Source of the DNA: CAZDWZ01 sp964509425 | GTDB lineage: Bacteria > Bdellovibrionota_C > UBA2361 > SZUA-149 > CAZDWZ01 | Reading direction: 5' to 3' | DNA length: 64,000 nt | NCBI GenBank assembly: GCA_964509425.1 | Contig: CAZDWZ010000006.1 | Coordinates: 310,001 to 374,000 of the forward strand | Translations under genes and position numbers: made by a program | Part shown: positions 25,898 through 35,421 of the stretch, piece by piece | Numbering within the stretch: the stretch's first letter is position 1 | How the letters are laid out: the number at the start of each line of letters is the position of its first letter | Notes under the pieces: model-generated | Told to the model about the DNA's origin: nothing | Databases searched by the model: none | What the model saw: only the letters and a program-made list of their open reading frames with translations

Positions 25898-28438
25898 CTA
25901 TTTCGTCGTTCCGATCAGTGGGAACCTTCGCTCTTCTTTCACACCTTCGATTTCGACTCGCAGTGATTCTAATTCGGGCTTTGCCGCTCCGGACTCTTTC
26001 GTTCTGAATTCTACGCTGATTCCGCCTTCAAGGCGGAGACTCGTTCTCACGGAAAATACGCTGGGGAGATTTTCCGTTTTTCGCTCCTCAACCTTCGTGT
26101 GAAGCTTGAACGATTCAGCGAGGCAATCCACGAAGCTGGAGACGCCTTGTCGATCGTATTTCTTCGGATCGAGATACAGTCGAGGCGGATTGCCGGCGAC
26201 CTCAGTGGGCAGATCGAATCCACCGCGCGCGACCGCGTTTAAGAGCCTCAGCTGGTTGTGATCAAGCCGGTCGTGTTTCGCTGCAAGTAAAACTGCTGCA
26301 AGCTCCTTCCGCGGAGTTCGCAGCGCTTCACGGACAACGGCCGCCGCCCGTTTGACCGCCGGGGTTTGCTCAGCTCCACCCACATTCAACGTCTCGAACA
26401 TCGTCACCACGTCCTCGAGCGGCGAAGCTTTCAGCAATACGAGCACTTTTTCCCGATCCGAATCCTTGTCCGAGCAGGCGAGCTGGAGCAAATTGATCGC
26501 GCGGTCGACTCGGGGATCGAGCTCTACTTTCGGCGGGAGCTTCGTAGCAACGATCTTCTGGTTTAAGTTGCTCACCGTCTTTCCTTCGGCGAAGAGATGC
26601 GGAGGTCCACTCCAAGACATTCCGTTAATCATCTCAAAACGTCCTGCGATGTTCAGCTCCGGCACTTCGCCCCGGAAGGCCTTTGCGAGCTTGTCCGCCG
26701 GAACATCCACCCGCACGACGGAACCGTCCGCCTGCACCACATCCTGGAACATAGAGACCTGCCATCCTCCGCCTTTTTTCGGCGTAAACGTCATGGTGTC
26801 TCCAAAGACCTGACCCGACTCGGAGATTTGACGGGTCTCGAGGCGAACGACGCCTTCCTTGGCGACCGTAATCTCCATCTGGTGTTTTGGGACGCCAGCT
26901 GCAAACGCGTCTAGGTGGTAGGATGGTTTACTTCCGTACATATTCCATCTTGATCTTACGATGTGATCGAAGAAAACATCGTTGATATCGAATGTCTCGA
27001 CCTTCGGAACAACAGCATGAGGGGGTCCCCCTGCGGCCCCGCCGCCGAATTTCGGCGTCGGCGCCACATCCGCTTTGCCGGGGGAATTTGGGGATGGAAG
27101 CGGTGACGGCGGCCAGTTCGTGAAAAACGGTGCCGACGGAAATCTGTCTCCGTCTTTCAGCCAAGCAAATCGCGTCGGCAGATCGAGGTCCTTCCACTCT
27201 CCGCGAACGATGTTATCGAGGTCGGCAGTGGTGAAAGTTCGTTTGGTTTGGGTGCTTCCGGTGCCTTGGCTGTATTGGGGAACGGAGATGGTCCACGTGC
27301 CGTTTGGATTTCTCTCCAAGAGTACCGTATCCTCCCGCACCTGTCCGTCCGACTGAATCTGACGTGTCTCGATGGAGTAGACGCCCTCACGGATTTTCCC
27401 GAATTTCATTTGATGGCAGTTGTTCTCACCAGCGAGATGATACACGGGCGGCTCGAAGAAACCGTTCTCGAGAAAATCAACGGCCTGATCGAAGTCGGGC
27501 AATTTTCTCGAGACACTCGGTCCGGTGGTGACTCTTTCCGGAGCCAATTTTTTCGGTTGTTTCAACTCCGCCGGCAGATTGAGCGGCAGCTTGTCCGGTT
27601 GCGTCACCTCCACGGCGCGCTTCTCGGGCTCTTTCGCCTTCACCGCAGTACTCGGCCGCGGATCTGGTGCGATTGCAGCCACACCTCTTTCACCGGCTGC
27701 TCCGGGAAGAGGCCCGGCTGCGGCGCCCTCGGCAGTTTTTTTCTCGTCTGTCTTATCCGCTTTCCTGTCCGCGACTTTCTTCGTCTCCGCTCGTTTTACA
27801 TCCAAAGGAGGAGATTTCACGCCGGTTGCTCCTCCGACCTTTTTGTCCTCATCCACAACCTTTGGCGTGGCCTCGACTGGAGTTTTTGCCTTCACACCAG
27901 CGCCCGGAACGATGAGCTTCGGTTCCTCTGGCTTCGGTATCGCGTAGTCGATTCCGTTTACGCGTACGACCACCCCCTGCTTGTCGAGCGCGCCGGAGAT
28001 CCCCGGCTGTGTTCGGTCGGGCTTTTTTAAATGAATGTAATAGTCGAACTTCGTCGGATCGATTTTCCCTTCGCTCTGGTGAGCTCGTCGCTGCACCATG
28101 ATGAAGGAATCTTCCATTTGGTAGGAGACATTACTAAATTGCATTCCCGACTGGAGGCGAGAGACACTGACCGTCTCTGGTTGCCCGCCTCGATGCGAAA
28201 CAGTGCGTCCATGATAGACGAAATTTGGTTCCACACCTGCGGGGAGCGTGACGACAGCGACTTCACTCTCGTATGCGGCGCCGCCCGTTGCTGCCTGCTT
28301 TCTTGACGTCATCCGGAATGGAGATGTCTCTTGAACCGGTCCCACCGAGGAGAGGGGAAGCGAGACCGGCCGACTATAATGTCCGGGAGCACCCCCTACG
28401 ACGACACCATGACAATTCGGATTTACAAAATCTCCCAT
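25898..28438 (-). CDS. Large protein with an internally duplicated beta domain
   Basis: 846 residues, not recognised as a known family. Order: N-terminal part (1-165); a Lys/Ala/Pro-rich low-complexity linker (165-310); repeat A (~314-432); a Pro/Gly-rich linker (435-480); repeat B (~483-606); then a helical C-terminal part (~625-846). Repeats A and B share IETRQIQSDGQ versus LETRQISESGQ and similar flanks ending in RFAWL or RFEMI, so the domain arose by duplication. No signal peptide at this start. Good but unremarkable start context. The run of Lys/Ala linkers suggests a flexible multi-domain protein. Confidence 0.8.
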   Translation of the reverse strand: MGDFVNPNCHGVVVGGAPGHYSRPVSLPLSSVGPVQETSPFRMTSRKQAATGGAAYESEVAVVTLPAGVEPNFVYHGRTVSHRGGQPETVSVSRLQSGMQFSNVSYQMEDSFIMVQRRAHQSEGKIDPTKFDYYIHLKKPDRTQPGISGALDKQGVVVRVNGIDYAIPKPEEPKLIVPGAGVKAKTPVEATPKVVDEDKKVGGATGVKSPPLDVKRAETKKVADRKADKTDEKKTAEGAAAGPLPGAAGERGVAAIAPDPRPSTAVKAKEPEKRAVEVTQPDKLPLNLPAELKQPKKLAPERVTTGPSVSRKLPDFDQAVDFLENGFFEPPVYHLAGENNCHQMKFGKIREGVYSIETRQIQSDGQVREDTVLLERNPNGTWTISVPQYSQGTGSTQTKRTFTTADLDNIVRGEWKDLDLPTRFAWLKDGDRFPSAPFFTNWPPSPLPSPNSPGKADVAPTPKFGGGAAGGPPHAVVPKVETFDINDVFFDHIVRSRWNMYGSKPSYHLDAFAAGVPKHQMEITVAKEGVVRLETRQISESGQVFGDTMTFTPKKGGGWQVSMFQDVVQADGSVVRVDVPADKLAKAFRGEVPELNIAGRFEMINGMSWSGPPHLFAEGKTVSNLNQKIVATKLPPKVELDPRVDRAINLLQLACSDKDSDREKVLVLLKASPLEDVVTMFETLNVGGAEQTPAVKRAAAVVREALRTPRKELAAVLLAAKHDRLDHNQLRLLNAVARGGFDLPTEVAGNPPRLYLDPKKYDRQGVSSFVDCLAESFKLHTKVEERKTENLPSVFSVRTSLRLEGGISVEFRTKESGAAKPELESLRVEIEGVKEERRFPLIGTTK

Positions 28439-28655
28439 AATGCCGCTCCCCAGTGTGGACGGAGAGGAATTCTCCGTTCAGAAAGTTTATGGAGCGTGTT
28501 TACTTCCAAAATTGAGTCGTGAAGGATTTGAACTCAAAATGCGAGATGGTTTGGATGCGTGGGACGATGTTGCCGCAATTCTCAGAATTGAGGACCCCAA
28601 CACGTCGATGCAGGACCGCCGCCTCGACTGGAAGGAGAATTTGACGGGCACGGGC

Positions 28656-28677
28656 GGGTTTAGGTTATAAACCCGGC
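28656..28677 (+). promoter_or_regulatory. Hairpin directly before the glycosyltransferase start
   Basis: CGGGTTTAGGTTATAAACCC is a near-perfect inverted repeat ending a few bases before ATG 28678. It occupies the place where a Shine-Dalgarno is expected and none is seen, so it could hinder ribosome access or be a binding site. Function is inferred. Confidence 0.4.
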
Positions 28678-30387
28678 ATGCTCCTCAAGAAAATTAAATC
28701 ATTTTGGTGGATTACCTGGCATCAGGGTCTCGGCCAGGCCGTAAAGAAGATTCGCGAACAGCTCGGCGGAAAGGCGCCGGCGATGTTCCGCGAGAAATTC
28801 CCGCAGCCCATCAAATCGAACTCGTCCGCCTACCTCACTCTGCTCCGGCTCCAGCCGAAAATCTCGGTTGTCATCCCCGTGTATAATTCCACATGGCTCG
28901 CGAGCACCGTGCCGAGCGTGTTGAAACAGACCTACAAAAACATCGAGCTGATTCTCGTTGATGATTGCTCGACGAATCCCGAAACAGCCAAGGGCCTCGA
29001 GGAAGCGGCAGCCGACTCGCGCGTGAAGGTGATTCGCGCGCCGAAGAATCTCAATATCAGCGGGGCGACGAATCTTGGCCTCGAACAAGCGACGGGTGAC
29101 TGGATCGCGTTCATGGACCACGATGATCTGCTCCACCCGGACGCGCTCGCGTATTTTGTGCGGATGCTAAACGATGATCCGAGGCACGATATTTACTACT
29201 CCGATGAAGCGATCATCGACGCATCGGATCGCATTCTCGGAGTAATGAAGAAGTGTCAGGTCACGCTCGACCTATTGCTTTCCGTAAATCTGGTCACGCA
29301 TCTCTGCATCATCAAGCGTGAATCGCTGGCGAAGATTGGGCCGCTTCGTTCCGAATACGACGGCGCGCAAGATCACGATTTGATGCTCCGCGCCATGGAA
29401 GCGAATCTGAGTTTTTGTTACATGCCGTTTTGTCTCTACGGATGGCGATCGCATGAGAACTCCATGTCGGCTGGTATTCGAAGCTCGAAGCAGGAATCGG
29501 AACTTCCAAAGGCATACCGGAACGGGAAAAAAGCGATTGAAGATCACTTGAAGCGAAAAGCCGTCGCGGCAACGGTCACCGACGATGCCTACTCCTGGTA
29601 TCGAGTGAAATATTCCCTACCCTCGGAAGACCTTGTTTCGATGATTATTCCGTTCAAGGATCAGGTTCACTATCTGAAGAAGCTCTGCGAAACGCTGCCG
29701 CAGACCGATTACAAGAACTTCGAGCTCGTGCTCGTGAACAACCGGTCCGAGAAGAAGGAGACTCTCGACTTCCTCGAGCACCTACGGACGTCACGGCCGT
29801 TTCCGATCCGGTTCGTAGATTTCGAGGAGCCGTTTAACTATTCCCGTCTCTACAATAAGGTAGTCTCCAGCATTTCAAACGAGATGCTGCTCTTCCTTAA
29901 TAACGATGTTGAGATCAAACACCCTGAGTGGCTCCGGGCGATGCTGGAGCATATTTACCGGCCCAATGTCGCTGCGGTCGGCTGCAAGCTTCTTCGAAGC
30001 GACGGCAGCATCCAACACGCCGGGATGATCTTCCGGCCGAATGTGCATTATTGCGCGATGAACGTGCCGTATGAAGACGGCTATTACACGAAGGTTCAGC
30101 GTGATGTGTCGGGAGTCACTGCCGCCTGCATGCTGATCCGGAAATCCATTTTTGAGAAGGTCGGAGGTTTTGACGAGATCAACTTCCCGATCGGATTCTC
30201 TGATGCGGATTTATGCCTCCGCCTCATCCGCGCGGGATACAAGATCCTCTACACCCCTTTTGCCGAGCTGTATCACCACGAGTCGGTGTCTCGGGCCATT
30301 CAAGAAGAGGCGTATGAGAAATACGCGCTGTTCCGTCATCACATCGGCACTTCGTACTTGGTCGACCAGCGATACAAGATCGAATAG
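28678..30387 (+). CDS. Tandem-domain family 2 glycosyltransferase
   Basis: 569 residues with two GT-A domains. Domain 1 (~61-290): VVIPVYN, LVDDCS, and DHDD at 147-150 as the metal/nucleotide-sugar motif. Domain 2 (~320-560): SMIIPFKD, ELVLVNNRS, LNNDVE, and a GFDE...FSDADLC acceptor-loop region. Two-domain GT2 enzymes of this type build surface polysaccharide or O-antigen and transfer two sugars or alternate linkages. Cytoplasmic or membrane-associated, no membrane helix. It stands alone, with no polysaccharide cluster around it. Confidence 0.9.
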   Translation: MLLKKIKSFWWITWHQGLGQAVKKIREQLGGKAPAMFREKFPQPIKSNSSAYLTLLRLQPKISVVIPVYNSTWLASTVPSVLKQTYKNIELILVDDCSTNPETAKGLEEAAADSRVKVIRAPKNLNISGATNLGLEQATGDWIAFMDHDDLLHPDALAYFVRMLNDDPRHDIYYSDEAIIDASDRILGVMKKCQVTLDLLLSVNLVTHLCIIKRESLAKIGPLRSEYDGAQDHDLMLRAMEANLSFCYMPFCLYGWRSHENSMSAGIRSSKQESELPKAYRNGKKAIEDHLKRKAVAATVTDDAYSWYRVKYSLPSEDLVSMIIPFKDQVHYLKKLCETLPQTDYKNFELVLVNNRSEKKETLDFLEHLRTSRPFPIRFVDFEEPFNYSRLYNKVVSSISNEMLLFLNNDVEIKHPEWLRAMLEHIYRPNVAAVGCKLLRSDGSIQHAGMIFRPNVHYCAMNVPYEDGYYTKVQRDVSGVTAACMLIRKSIFEKVGGFDEINFPIGFSDADLCLRLIRAGYKILYTPFAELYHHESVSRAIQEEAYEKYALFRHHIGTSYLVDQRYKIE

Positions 30388-30427
30388 CTCAGAGAGGCGG
30401 AGTCCGGCGCCGCTCTCATTCGCATCG

Positions 30428-30544
30428 TCTCTGTGTGATCTCTGTGTCTCTGTGCCTCTGTGGTTCAACAGGATGGCGAGTTACAGCGTCGTTACGACCT
30501 GATTCGCGACGCTTGTTGAACCACAGAGGCACAGAGACACAGAG
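30428..30544. repeat. CTCTGTG palindrome copy 3 (long loop)
   Basis: Left arm CTCTGTGCCTCTGTGGTT followed by CAACA, right arm TGTTGAACCACAGAGGCAC continuing to ACAGAG. The loop of about 45 bases is the longest of the set. It lies between two convergent genes and can serve as terminator for both. Confidence 0.85.
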
Positions 30545-30549
30545 TGGTT

Positions 30550-31419
30550 TTAGGGAGTTTTGCACGGACAACGGCGGCAGATTGCGACGTCGTCGTAGAA
30601 AATGGAACCGCTCGCCTTCAGCAGATTGCCGGAATAGTTCCCCCCGATCCAAATTCCGTTGAATCCGCGAGTGTCGTTCCCGCGAGTTGAAAAACCGCTC
30701 TTCTCTAGCAGCGTCTCGCCGTTTCGAGTCAGTCGGATGGTTCCGTCGCTTTCCCCCGGTGTGTTGTGCTTGACGTATCCGCAATACTGCACCCATTCAC
30801 CTTCCGGCGTAGGTTCGCCCGAGTTTTCGCCGAAATCCACTTGGCACTTCCCGTTGTGCTCTTCGCCGAATGTCGCCCCGCAGAACGCGCTCATGGTCAT
30901 TGCGCCGCTCGCTTCGCTCGGTTGGAAGTTTACTTCTTTCCGGGACGCCGGCTGAGACTTGTCCGCGTAGAAAAGACGAACCATCTTCTGAGACGAGCTC
31001 GCGTATGGATAACCCGGCTGAACGAAGAGCCACCATTGGATGGCGACCTCGTCGGGGTCTTCTCCGCCAAAAAGCTCTCCGAGGTGATTTGTTGGAACGT
31101 CGGTCATCCCGATCTGCCATGGTGTTTTCTCGACCGTCCCTTCCGCGGCAAAATAGTTCCCCGCACAAGAACCGGTGTGCGCCGTCGTGACGAAGGCCGA
31201 TTGCGGTGGCTTCGATGGCGATCGATTTGGAGAATAGTGCGACGCGTCTAAAGCGAGCGGCTCGCCCCAGAGCGGCGAGACCGCACATGGAGAACCCTCG
31301 AAGGAATCATAGAGCACGGCGTCATCGGGGACCGACGGTGCTGCCGGGCCGGAGCAGGCTGCTGCGACGGTAATAAAAAATGGGAGAATGAGAGAATGTA
31401 CGGATCTTCGAACGATCAT
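30550..31419 (-). CDS. Secreted lipoprotein, beta-sandwich type
   Basis: Start ATG 31419 gives a lipoprotein signal (Arg-Arg, hydrophobic stretch, TVAAAC lipobox); a start ten codons further up is also open. 289 residues. After the lipobox: Pro-rich spacer, then a Trp/Gly/Tyr-rich region with several Cys and C-terminal FNGIWIGGNYSG and SIFYDDVAIC segments, resembling a concanavalin/polysaccharide-lyase-like beta-sandwich. Binding or cutting a glycan is inferred from composition only. Confidence 0.7.
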   Translation of the reverse strand: MIVRRSVHSLILPFFITVAAACSGPAAPSVPDDAVLYDSFEGSPCAVSPLWGEPLALDASHYSPNRSPSKPPQSAFVTTAHTGSCAGNYFAAEGTVEKTPWQIGMTDVPTNHLGELFGGEDPDEVAIQWWLFVQPGYPYASSSQKMVRLFYADKSQPASRKEVNFQPSEASGAMTMSAFCGATFGEEHNGKCQVDFGENSGEPTPEGEWVQYCGYVKHNTPGESDGTIRLTRNGETLLEKSGFSTRGNDTRGFNGIWIGGNYSGNLLKASGSIFYDDVAICRRCPCKTP

Positions 31420-31715
31420 GGGCACTTGAAATTTAACCAGGAACTTCAACGAGGAACGGGGTTCATTCAGAGGAGTCTACTCACGAAACATCGCAGCTGA
31501 CTAGTCGATATTCTCTTTTGAATGGAACAGACACCGCTCCGGTGAAAGAGATACATAATCCCCAGTTTTCCCCGCGGAGCTTCTCGCACGTGTCGAGGAT
31601 ATGGTGTGTCCCGCCGATATCTCTTTCACGACGATAAAAATTTAGCGATTCGTCCGGTGCGCTTTTATGGCAAAGGAAGAAGACCCTTTCATTCGATTCC
31701 CAGAGGAGGAGGAAA

Positions 31716-32174
31716 ATGTACGAAAAACGAATGACACATTCCATCTCCGGAAGGGGCGGTGTGATCGCCTTTTTATTCGTCGTCGGCATCGTGGGGTTTC
31801 GAATCCTCTCGCTCTCTTCCGTTCAGGATCCCGAGCTAAACGCGAAGCTTCTCACAGAACTGCAATCTGATGCGGGAAACGAGGTGTCCAAGCTCTTGGC
31901 AGAACAGAAAGCAGCTCCAACAAAAGATCTTTCTCAACTCGCCTCCGGAGTAGGGCAACTCGTCAATGAAAAGCCCACCATTCACTCGGTCTCAGTAAGC
32001 ACACCACTCCTCTCTTACTCGTCGTCGGCAAAGAGCGTGATCAAGGTCGACTTCTCACTACCCGGACGATCGAAACGAACCATCAGATACTATCGAGCAA
32101 AGGATTCGCTGGTCGGAGGCTGGATCATCGGCCAAGAGACGACGATTATTGCTTTCTATCTGAATTTTTTCTGA
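31716..32174 (+). CDS. Membrane-anchored protein of unknown function
   Basis: 152 residues. Short N-terminal segment, one membrane helix (~15-34), then an extracytoplasmic helical stretch (~37-85) and a small beta-like domain. Strong GAGGAGGAGG just before the ATG. Family not recognised. It stands alone. Confidence 0.65.
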   Translation: MYEKRMTHSISGRGGVIAFLFVVGIVGFRILSLSSVQDPELNAKLLTELQSDAGNEVSKLLAEQKAAPTKDLSQLASGVGQLVNEKPTIHSVSVSTPLLSYSSSAKSVIKVDFSLPGRSKRTIRYYRAKDSLVGGWIIGQETTIIAFYLNFF

Positions 32175-32365
32175 GAGAGAGTCGGCTGCTCCAGCAACTT
32201 GACGGCTAAGAGAGTAGCTAACCATACGTTAGCGGGGGCCAACGATGGGAAGTGAATGCGCTCTCTGCACGCAGAAGAGGCTTTCCCGAATGCGTTTCCG
32301 CACCGAAAAAACCTCTGCTGATATCCTTTCTGGTTAGGGGTTTCTGAAATCAGTAAAACCGGGGG

Positions 32366-33361
32366 TCAGCTCAGACCGCGGCGGACCTGCTCCCACGCCG
32401 CGCAGATCTCGTTCTTCCCGCGAAGCGCCGCTCGCATCGCCGCCGTGTCCGCGCCGCCTTTCTTCAGCGCGGCGCACACCAAGCCGCCCAAGCCGATGGC
32501 GAGAGCGAAGCGGTTGCTGAGTTCCTGCTCGCCGCAACGCACCCCGGGGACCAGCGCCTCGACGACGCTCACGGCATCCATACCGCGCAGCGCTTCGACG
32601 ATGCTGGGGTGCATGACCGCGCCGGGGTCCGCGGCGAGCCGGACTCCCTGCTCCACCGCGTACATCCACCGCATGTCGGCGAAGTGCGCCTCGAGCGCGC
32701 CCAACTTCGGCAGGTCAGCCCGGGGAAGATCCAGAATGTCCCTGAACGACGCCCCGCGGCGCCGCATCAGGTGAGCCATCAGCCAGCCGCTCCCGCTGAT
32801 CGCCTCCTTCGCCGCCACTTCTTCGTCGCTGCCCCGCTCAAGGTGGTCCACCGTCGCGGGGTCGAGCAGCCCCAGCTCGACGATGGTCTCGAACGCCGGG
32901 AGGGACACCTCCTCGCCGAGCGGCACGACGTGCGCGAAGCCCTCGTCCCGCACGAGGCTCATGTCGTTGTTGTAGTCGAGGACACACGCGTGGCAGTACT
33001 CATGCGGCCACAACCACGGGCAGCACAAGTTGTGGCGCGGGAAGAACTGGTAATACGTCCGCCCCGTGGTGTCGTCGTCCCACGGGATGGTCACCGCGCC
33101 GCCCGTGCCCGCCGGCCACTCGTCGTCCGGGATGTAGAACGCGGAGATGCTGTTCACCAGCGGGAGCGTGGACTTGACGCTGACGTCGCGGAGCATCGCG
33201 GCGAGCCCGTCGGTGAAGCGGTCCACCTCCGGCTCGTCGAGCACCGCTCTCGGGGCGACCACCTGCATGCGCGGGTGGAAGCGGCTCGCGATCCACTTCT
33301 CTTGGCCGGCTCGCGTCACGAAGCCGAAGAAGTAGGCGGCGAGATCTCGATCGGTAGACAT
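32366..33361 (-). CDS. GC-rich orphan 1: gluzincin-type metalloprotease-like protein
   Basis: 331 residues, strongly GC-rich unlike its neighbours. HEYCH at 120-124 fits HExxH, and 15 residues on DEGFA (Glu140) fits the third zinc ligand of gluzincins. The layout recalls the DUF2268/YjaZ group of predicted zinc proteases. The Pro-Trp-Leu-Trp-Pro segment before HEYCH may shape the active site. No signal peptide, so a cytoplasmic peptidase is inferred. ATG 33361 is preceded by GGAGG. Isolated on the minus strand with no partner gene. Confidence 0.8.
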   Translation of the reverse strand: MSTDRDLAAYFFGFVTRAGQEKWIASRFHPRMQVVAPRAVLDEPEVDRFTDGLAAMLRDVSVKSTLPLVNSISAFYIPDDEWPAGTGGAVTIPWDDDTTGRTYYQFFPRHNLCCPWLWPHEYCHACVLDYNNDMSLVRDEGFAHVVPLGEEVSLPAFETIVELGLLDPATVDHLERGSDEEVAAKEAISGSGWLMAHLMRRRGASFRDILDLPRADLPKLGALEAHFADMRWMYAVEQGVRLAADPGAVMHPSIVEALRGMDAVSVVEALVPGVRCGEQELSNRFALAIGLGGLVCAALKKGGADTAAMRAALRGKNEICAAWEQVRRGLS

Positions 33362-33729
33362 AGAACCTCCAGGTCGGATTGTGATTCGGGTTAGCCGTCC
33401 TCTGCCTCGCAGAGAAGTTTTCTCGTCGTCTCAGGTGTGGATTTCAAAAATCGGAAGGGGAGGTCTTCGGGCAAATCGCGAAGGCGATCGGTAAGCGCCC
33501 GGAACTCTGAGTATACCACGCCGCCGAAGCACACTCACCTCCTCCCGCGCCCGCAGCATTCTCACGAATGTTTCGTTTCTCTATCGAGAAATCTTCTGTC
33601 GCACCGAGGGTTTAAGCGATGGGTGTTTGCCTAATCGACGGCAGCGGCATTCAATCCTTTCTTTCGGAAAGAAAAGTTATGGAACTTTTAGATTGGTGAA
33701 AAGAAAGTCTCTGAGGCGTCCGCCCGCGT
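33362..33729. other. Intergenic region
   Basis: About 370 bases between the metalloprotease-like gene and the CitE-like gene. It carries the former's GGAGG leader and a small CTCTG/CAGAG hairpin near 33400. Nothing else supported. Confidence 0.4.
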
Positions 33730-34719
33730 CTAGAAGAGATTCTTCGCGCCTTCCGGAAGCGGCTGGTTGAACAGCTTCGCCTGCTTCAGCTGCCACCAGA
33801 GAAGTCGGTAGGAAGCACGATCGTAGAGTGTATCCTCGTGGCGAAGCGGCGCCCAATTCAGCTCTCTGGCACGAGTAAGAATGTCCGCCGCAAGCGTGAG
33901 CTCCGCGCTCGAGCTGCTCATCTCCTCGATAATCGGCGTTATCTGCATCGGGTGAATGCTCCACATCCGCCGGAAGCCGAATTCCTTTCTCGCTCGTCTC
34001 GCTTCTTCGCGAACGATGTTCTCATCCTTCAGCTCGAGAGAGATGTTGTGCGACGGAATAACGCCTCTTTCCGACGCAGCGAGCACGATGTCGGTCTTCG
34101 CCCGCACCAGAATCGGGTTTTCAAACTGCGCGGGACTTCGAAAAACTTCAGTGCCGAGCGCGCCGCCGAGAGAAGAGACAAAGTCCATGATCCCAAAGTC
34201 GACAACTCTCACCCGCTTCATTCGTGCAATAGTCCGAACCTCAGCAAGCGCTGCAGGATGCTCAATCAGCACGTGGAGCGGAAGTGGCTCTCGCCGCCGT
34301 GCGTCCCGTTCGACCTTCTGAACGATGTGCACCATCCGCGAGACGGCTTTCGCATCCTTCAACTTCGGGAGTGTGAGATACAACAAGCGTTCCCGAAGTG
34401 TTCTCATCACCCGGAGCAGCTCCCGCCGGAAATCGCGCCTGCCCGGATCCGGGAGACGGAGACCGACCGAGAAGTCGAGGTATTTCTCCGAGGTCAAAAG
34501 TCCAAGCAAAATATCCACTTGTTTTCGGAGTTGGCCGAACTCAGCTCCGTCCTCGCAGTCGAATGTAATATCCAACGCGGCACCCGCAGCGATCTTTCGC
34601 TCCATTGCTTTTAAAAGAAATTTTTCCGTTCCGGCGTAATGTTCACAAACGGCAATATGCGGGAAATCCGAAGCCGGATTTTCGAGAACTTTATCGGGGG
34701 AAGAGTTATGTGAAGACAT
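33730..34719 (-). CDS. CitE-like / HpcH-HpaI family lyase
   Basis: 329 residues. TIM-barrel family acting on acyl-CoA or 2-keto acids (citrate lyase beta, malyl-CoA lyase and relatives). Visible: an Arg-rich segment with VGLRLPDPG, a FDCEDGA motif near 54-60, LIEHPAALAEV, DFGIMDF, and IHPMQI near the C-terminus. Not part of a citF/citD cluster, so a stand-alone CoA-ester lyase is more likely than a citrate lyase subunit. TAGGAAAT precedes the ATG. Divergent from the ACT-domain gene. Confidence 0.85.
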   Translation of the reverse strand: MSSHNSSPDKVLENPASDFPHIAVCEHYAGTEKFLLKAMERKIAAGAALDITFDCEDGAEFGQLRKQVDILLGLLTSEKYLDFSVGLRLPDPGRRDFRRELLRVMRTLRERLLYLTLPKLKDAKAVSRMVHIVQKVERDARRREPLPLHVLIEHPAALAEVRTIARMKRVRVVDFGIMDFVSSLGGALGTEVFRSPAQFENPILVRAKTDIVLAASERGVIPSHNISLELKDENIVREEARRARKEFGFRRMWSIHPMQITPIIEEMSSSSAELTLAADILTRARELNWAPLRHEDTLYDRASYRLLWWQLKQAKLFNQPLPEGAKNLF

Positions 34720-34758
34720 GATTTCCTAGAAAAACGCCTTGTCCGAAACTAGACAAAC

Positions 34759-34764
34759 TATAAT
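34759..34764 (+). promoter_or_regulatory. Putative -10 element (TATAAT) for the ACT-domain gene
   Basis: Perfect TATAAT 21 bases before ATG 34786; no good -35 at the usual distance (TTGTCC lies 14 nt upstream). If used, the leader would be only ~15 nt with no Shine-Dalgarno, so nearly leaderless translation. Confidence 0.4.
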
Positions 34765-34785
34765 AAAACTGTATGATGTCAGACA

Positions 34786-35418
34786 ATGACGATCACGCAG
34801 ATTACCACCAAGTATATACGCGAGCATCCGAGCATCGCCGATTGCCTCGACCGGGGGCTCATCAACTATTCCGCGCTCGCTCGCGAAATTTGTCAAAAGC
34901 TGAACATCGATTCTTTTGAAGCCGTGCTCGTCGCCTGCCGCCGGTATCACGCAAAGCAACGTTCTCGCGCCACGCATGAAAAACGGATTGCGACCCTTAT
35001 CCGCCGCGCGAAGATCCGCATCCGCACGAAAATCTCCGTTGCGATCGTCGACAAAGCGCGAACACCGGAGAAAATTCTCGGCATCCAGAAAGTCATTCGT
35101 GAGCAGCGCGGAGACCTCAACCTCATCGAAGGCGAGCAAGTCTACACTATCGTTACCAACGATGAATTCTCAAGCCTCATCAAAGAAGCTTTCGAAGGGA
35201 GAATCCGAAAGATCACCAAAGGCCTCGTGCAGATCACGATGGTCTTCGACGAAACTCTCGAGTCTGTTTCGGGAGTGCTCGCGACCGTCTATCGGCTCCT
35301 CGCCGCAAACGACGTGAACATTCGCGAAGAAATGAGCTGCTGGACCGACATCATGATGCTTATCGACGAGAAGGATCTCACGAAAGCCACTCACGTGCTC
35401 GGGTCCTACGACGATTAA
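34786..35418 (+). CDS. ACT-domain regulatory protein
   Basis: 210 residues. N-terminal helical region with a basic patch (KQRSRATHEKR, residues ~50-65), then two ACT-like halves (about 80-140 and 145-205; the second has VSGVLATVYRLLAANDVNIREEM). ACT domains bind amino acids or other small ligands. No catalytic domain, so probably a ligand-responsive regulator. Ends 3 nt from the convergent transglutaminase-like gene. Confidence 0.78.
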   Translation: MTITQITTKYIREHPSIADCLDRGLINYSALAREICQKLNIDSFEAVLVACRRYHAKQRSRATHEKRIATLIRRAKIRIRTKISVAIVDKARTPEKILGIQKVIREQRGDLNLIEGEQVYTIVTNDEFSSLIKEAFEGRIRKITKGLVQITMVFDETLESVSGVLATVYRLLAANDVNIREEMSCWTDIMMLIDEKDLTKATHVLGSYDD

Positions 35419-35421
35419 AAT

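Noticed and set aside
28440..28670. 76-residue plus-strand frame between divergent genes
   Set aside because: Starts two bases beyond the divergent gene's ATG, has no ribosome-binding site and lies in the promoter region.
32609..33394. 261-residue plus-strand frame opposite the metalloprotease-like gene
   Set aside because: Antisense shadow typical of GC-rich coding DNA; the minus-strand frame has the ribosome-binding site and the HExxH motif.
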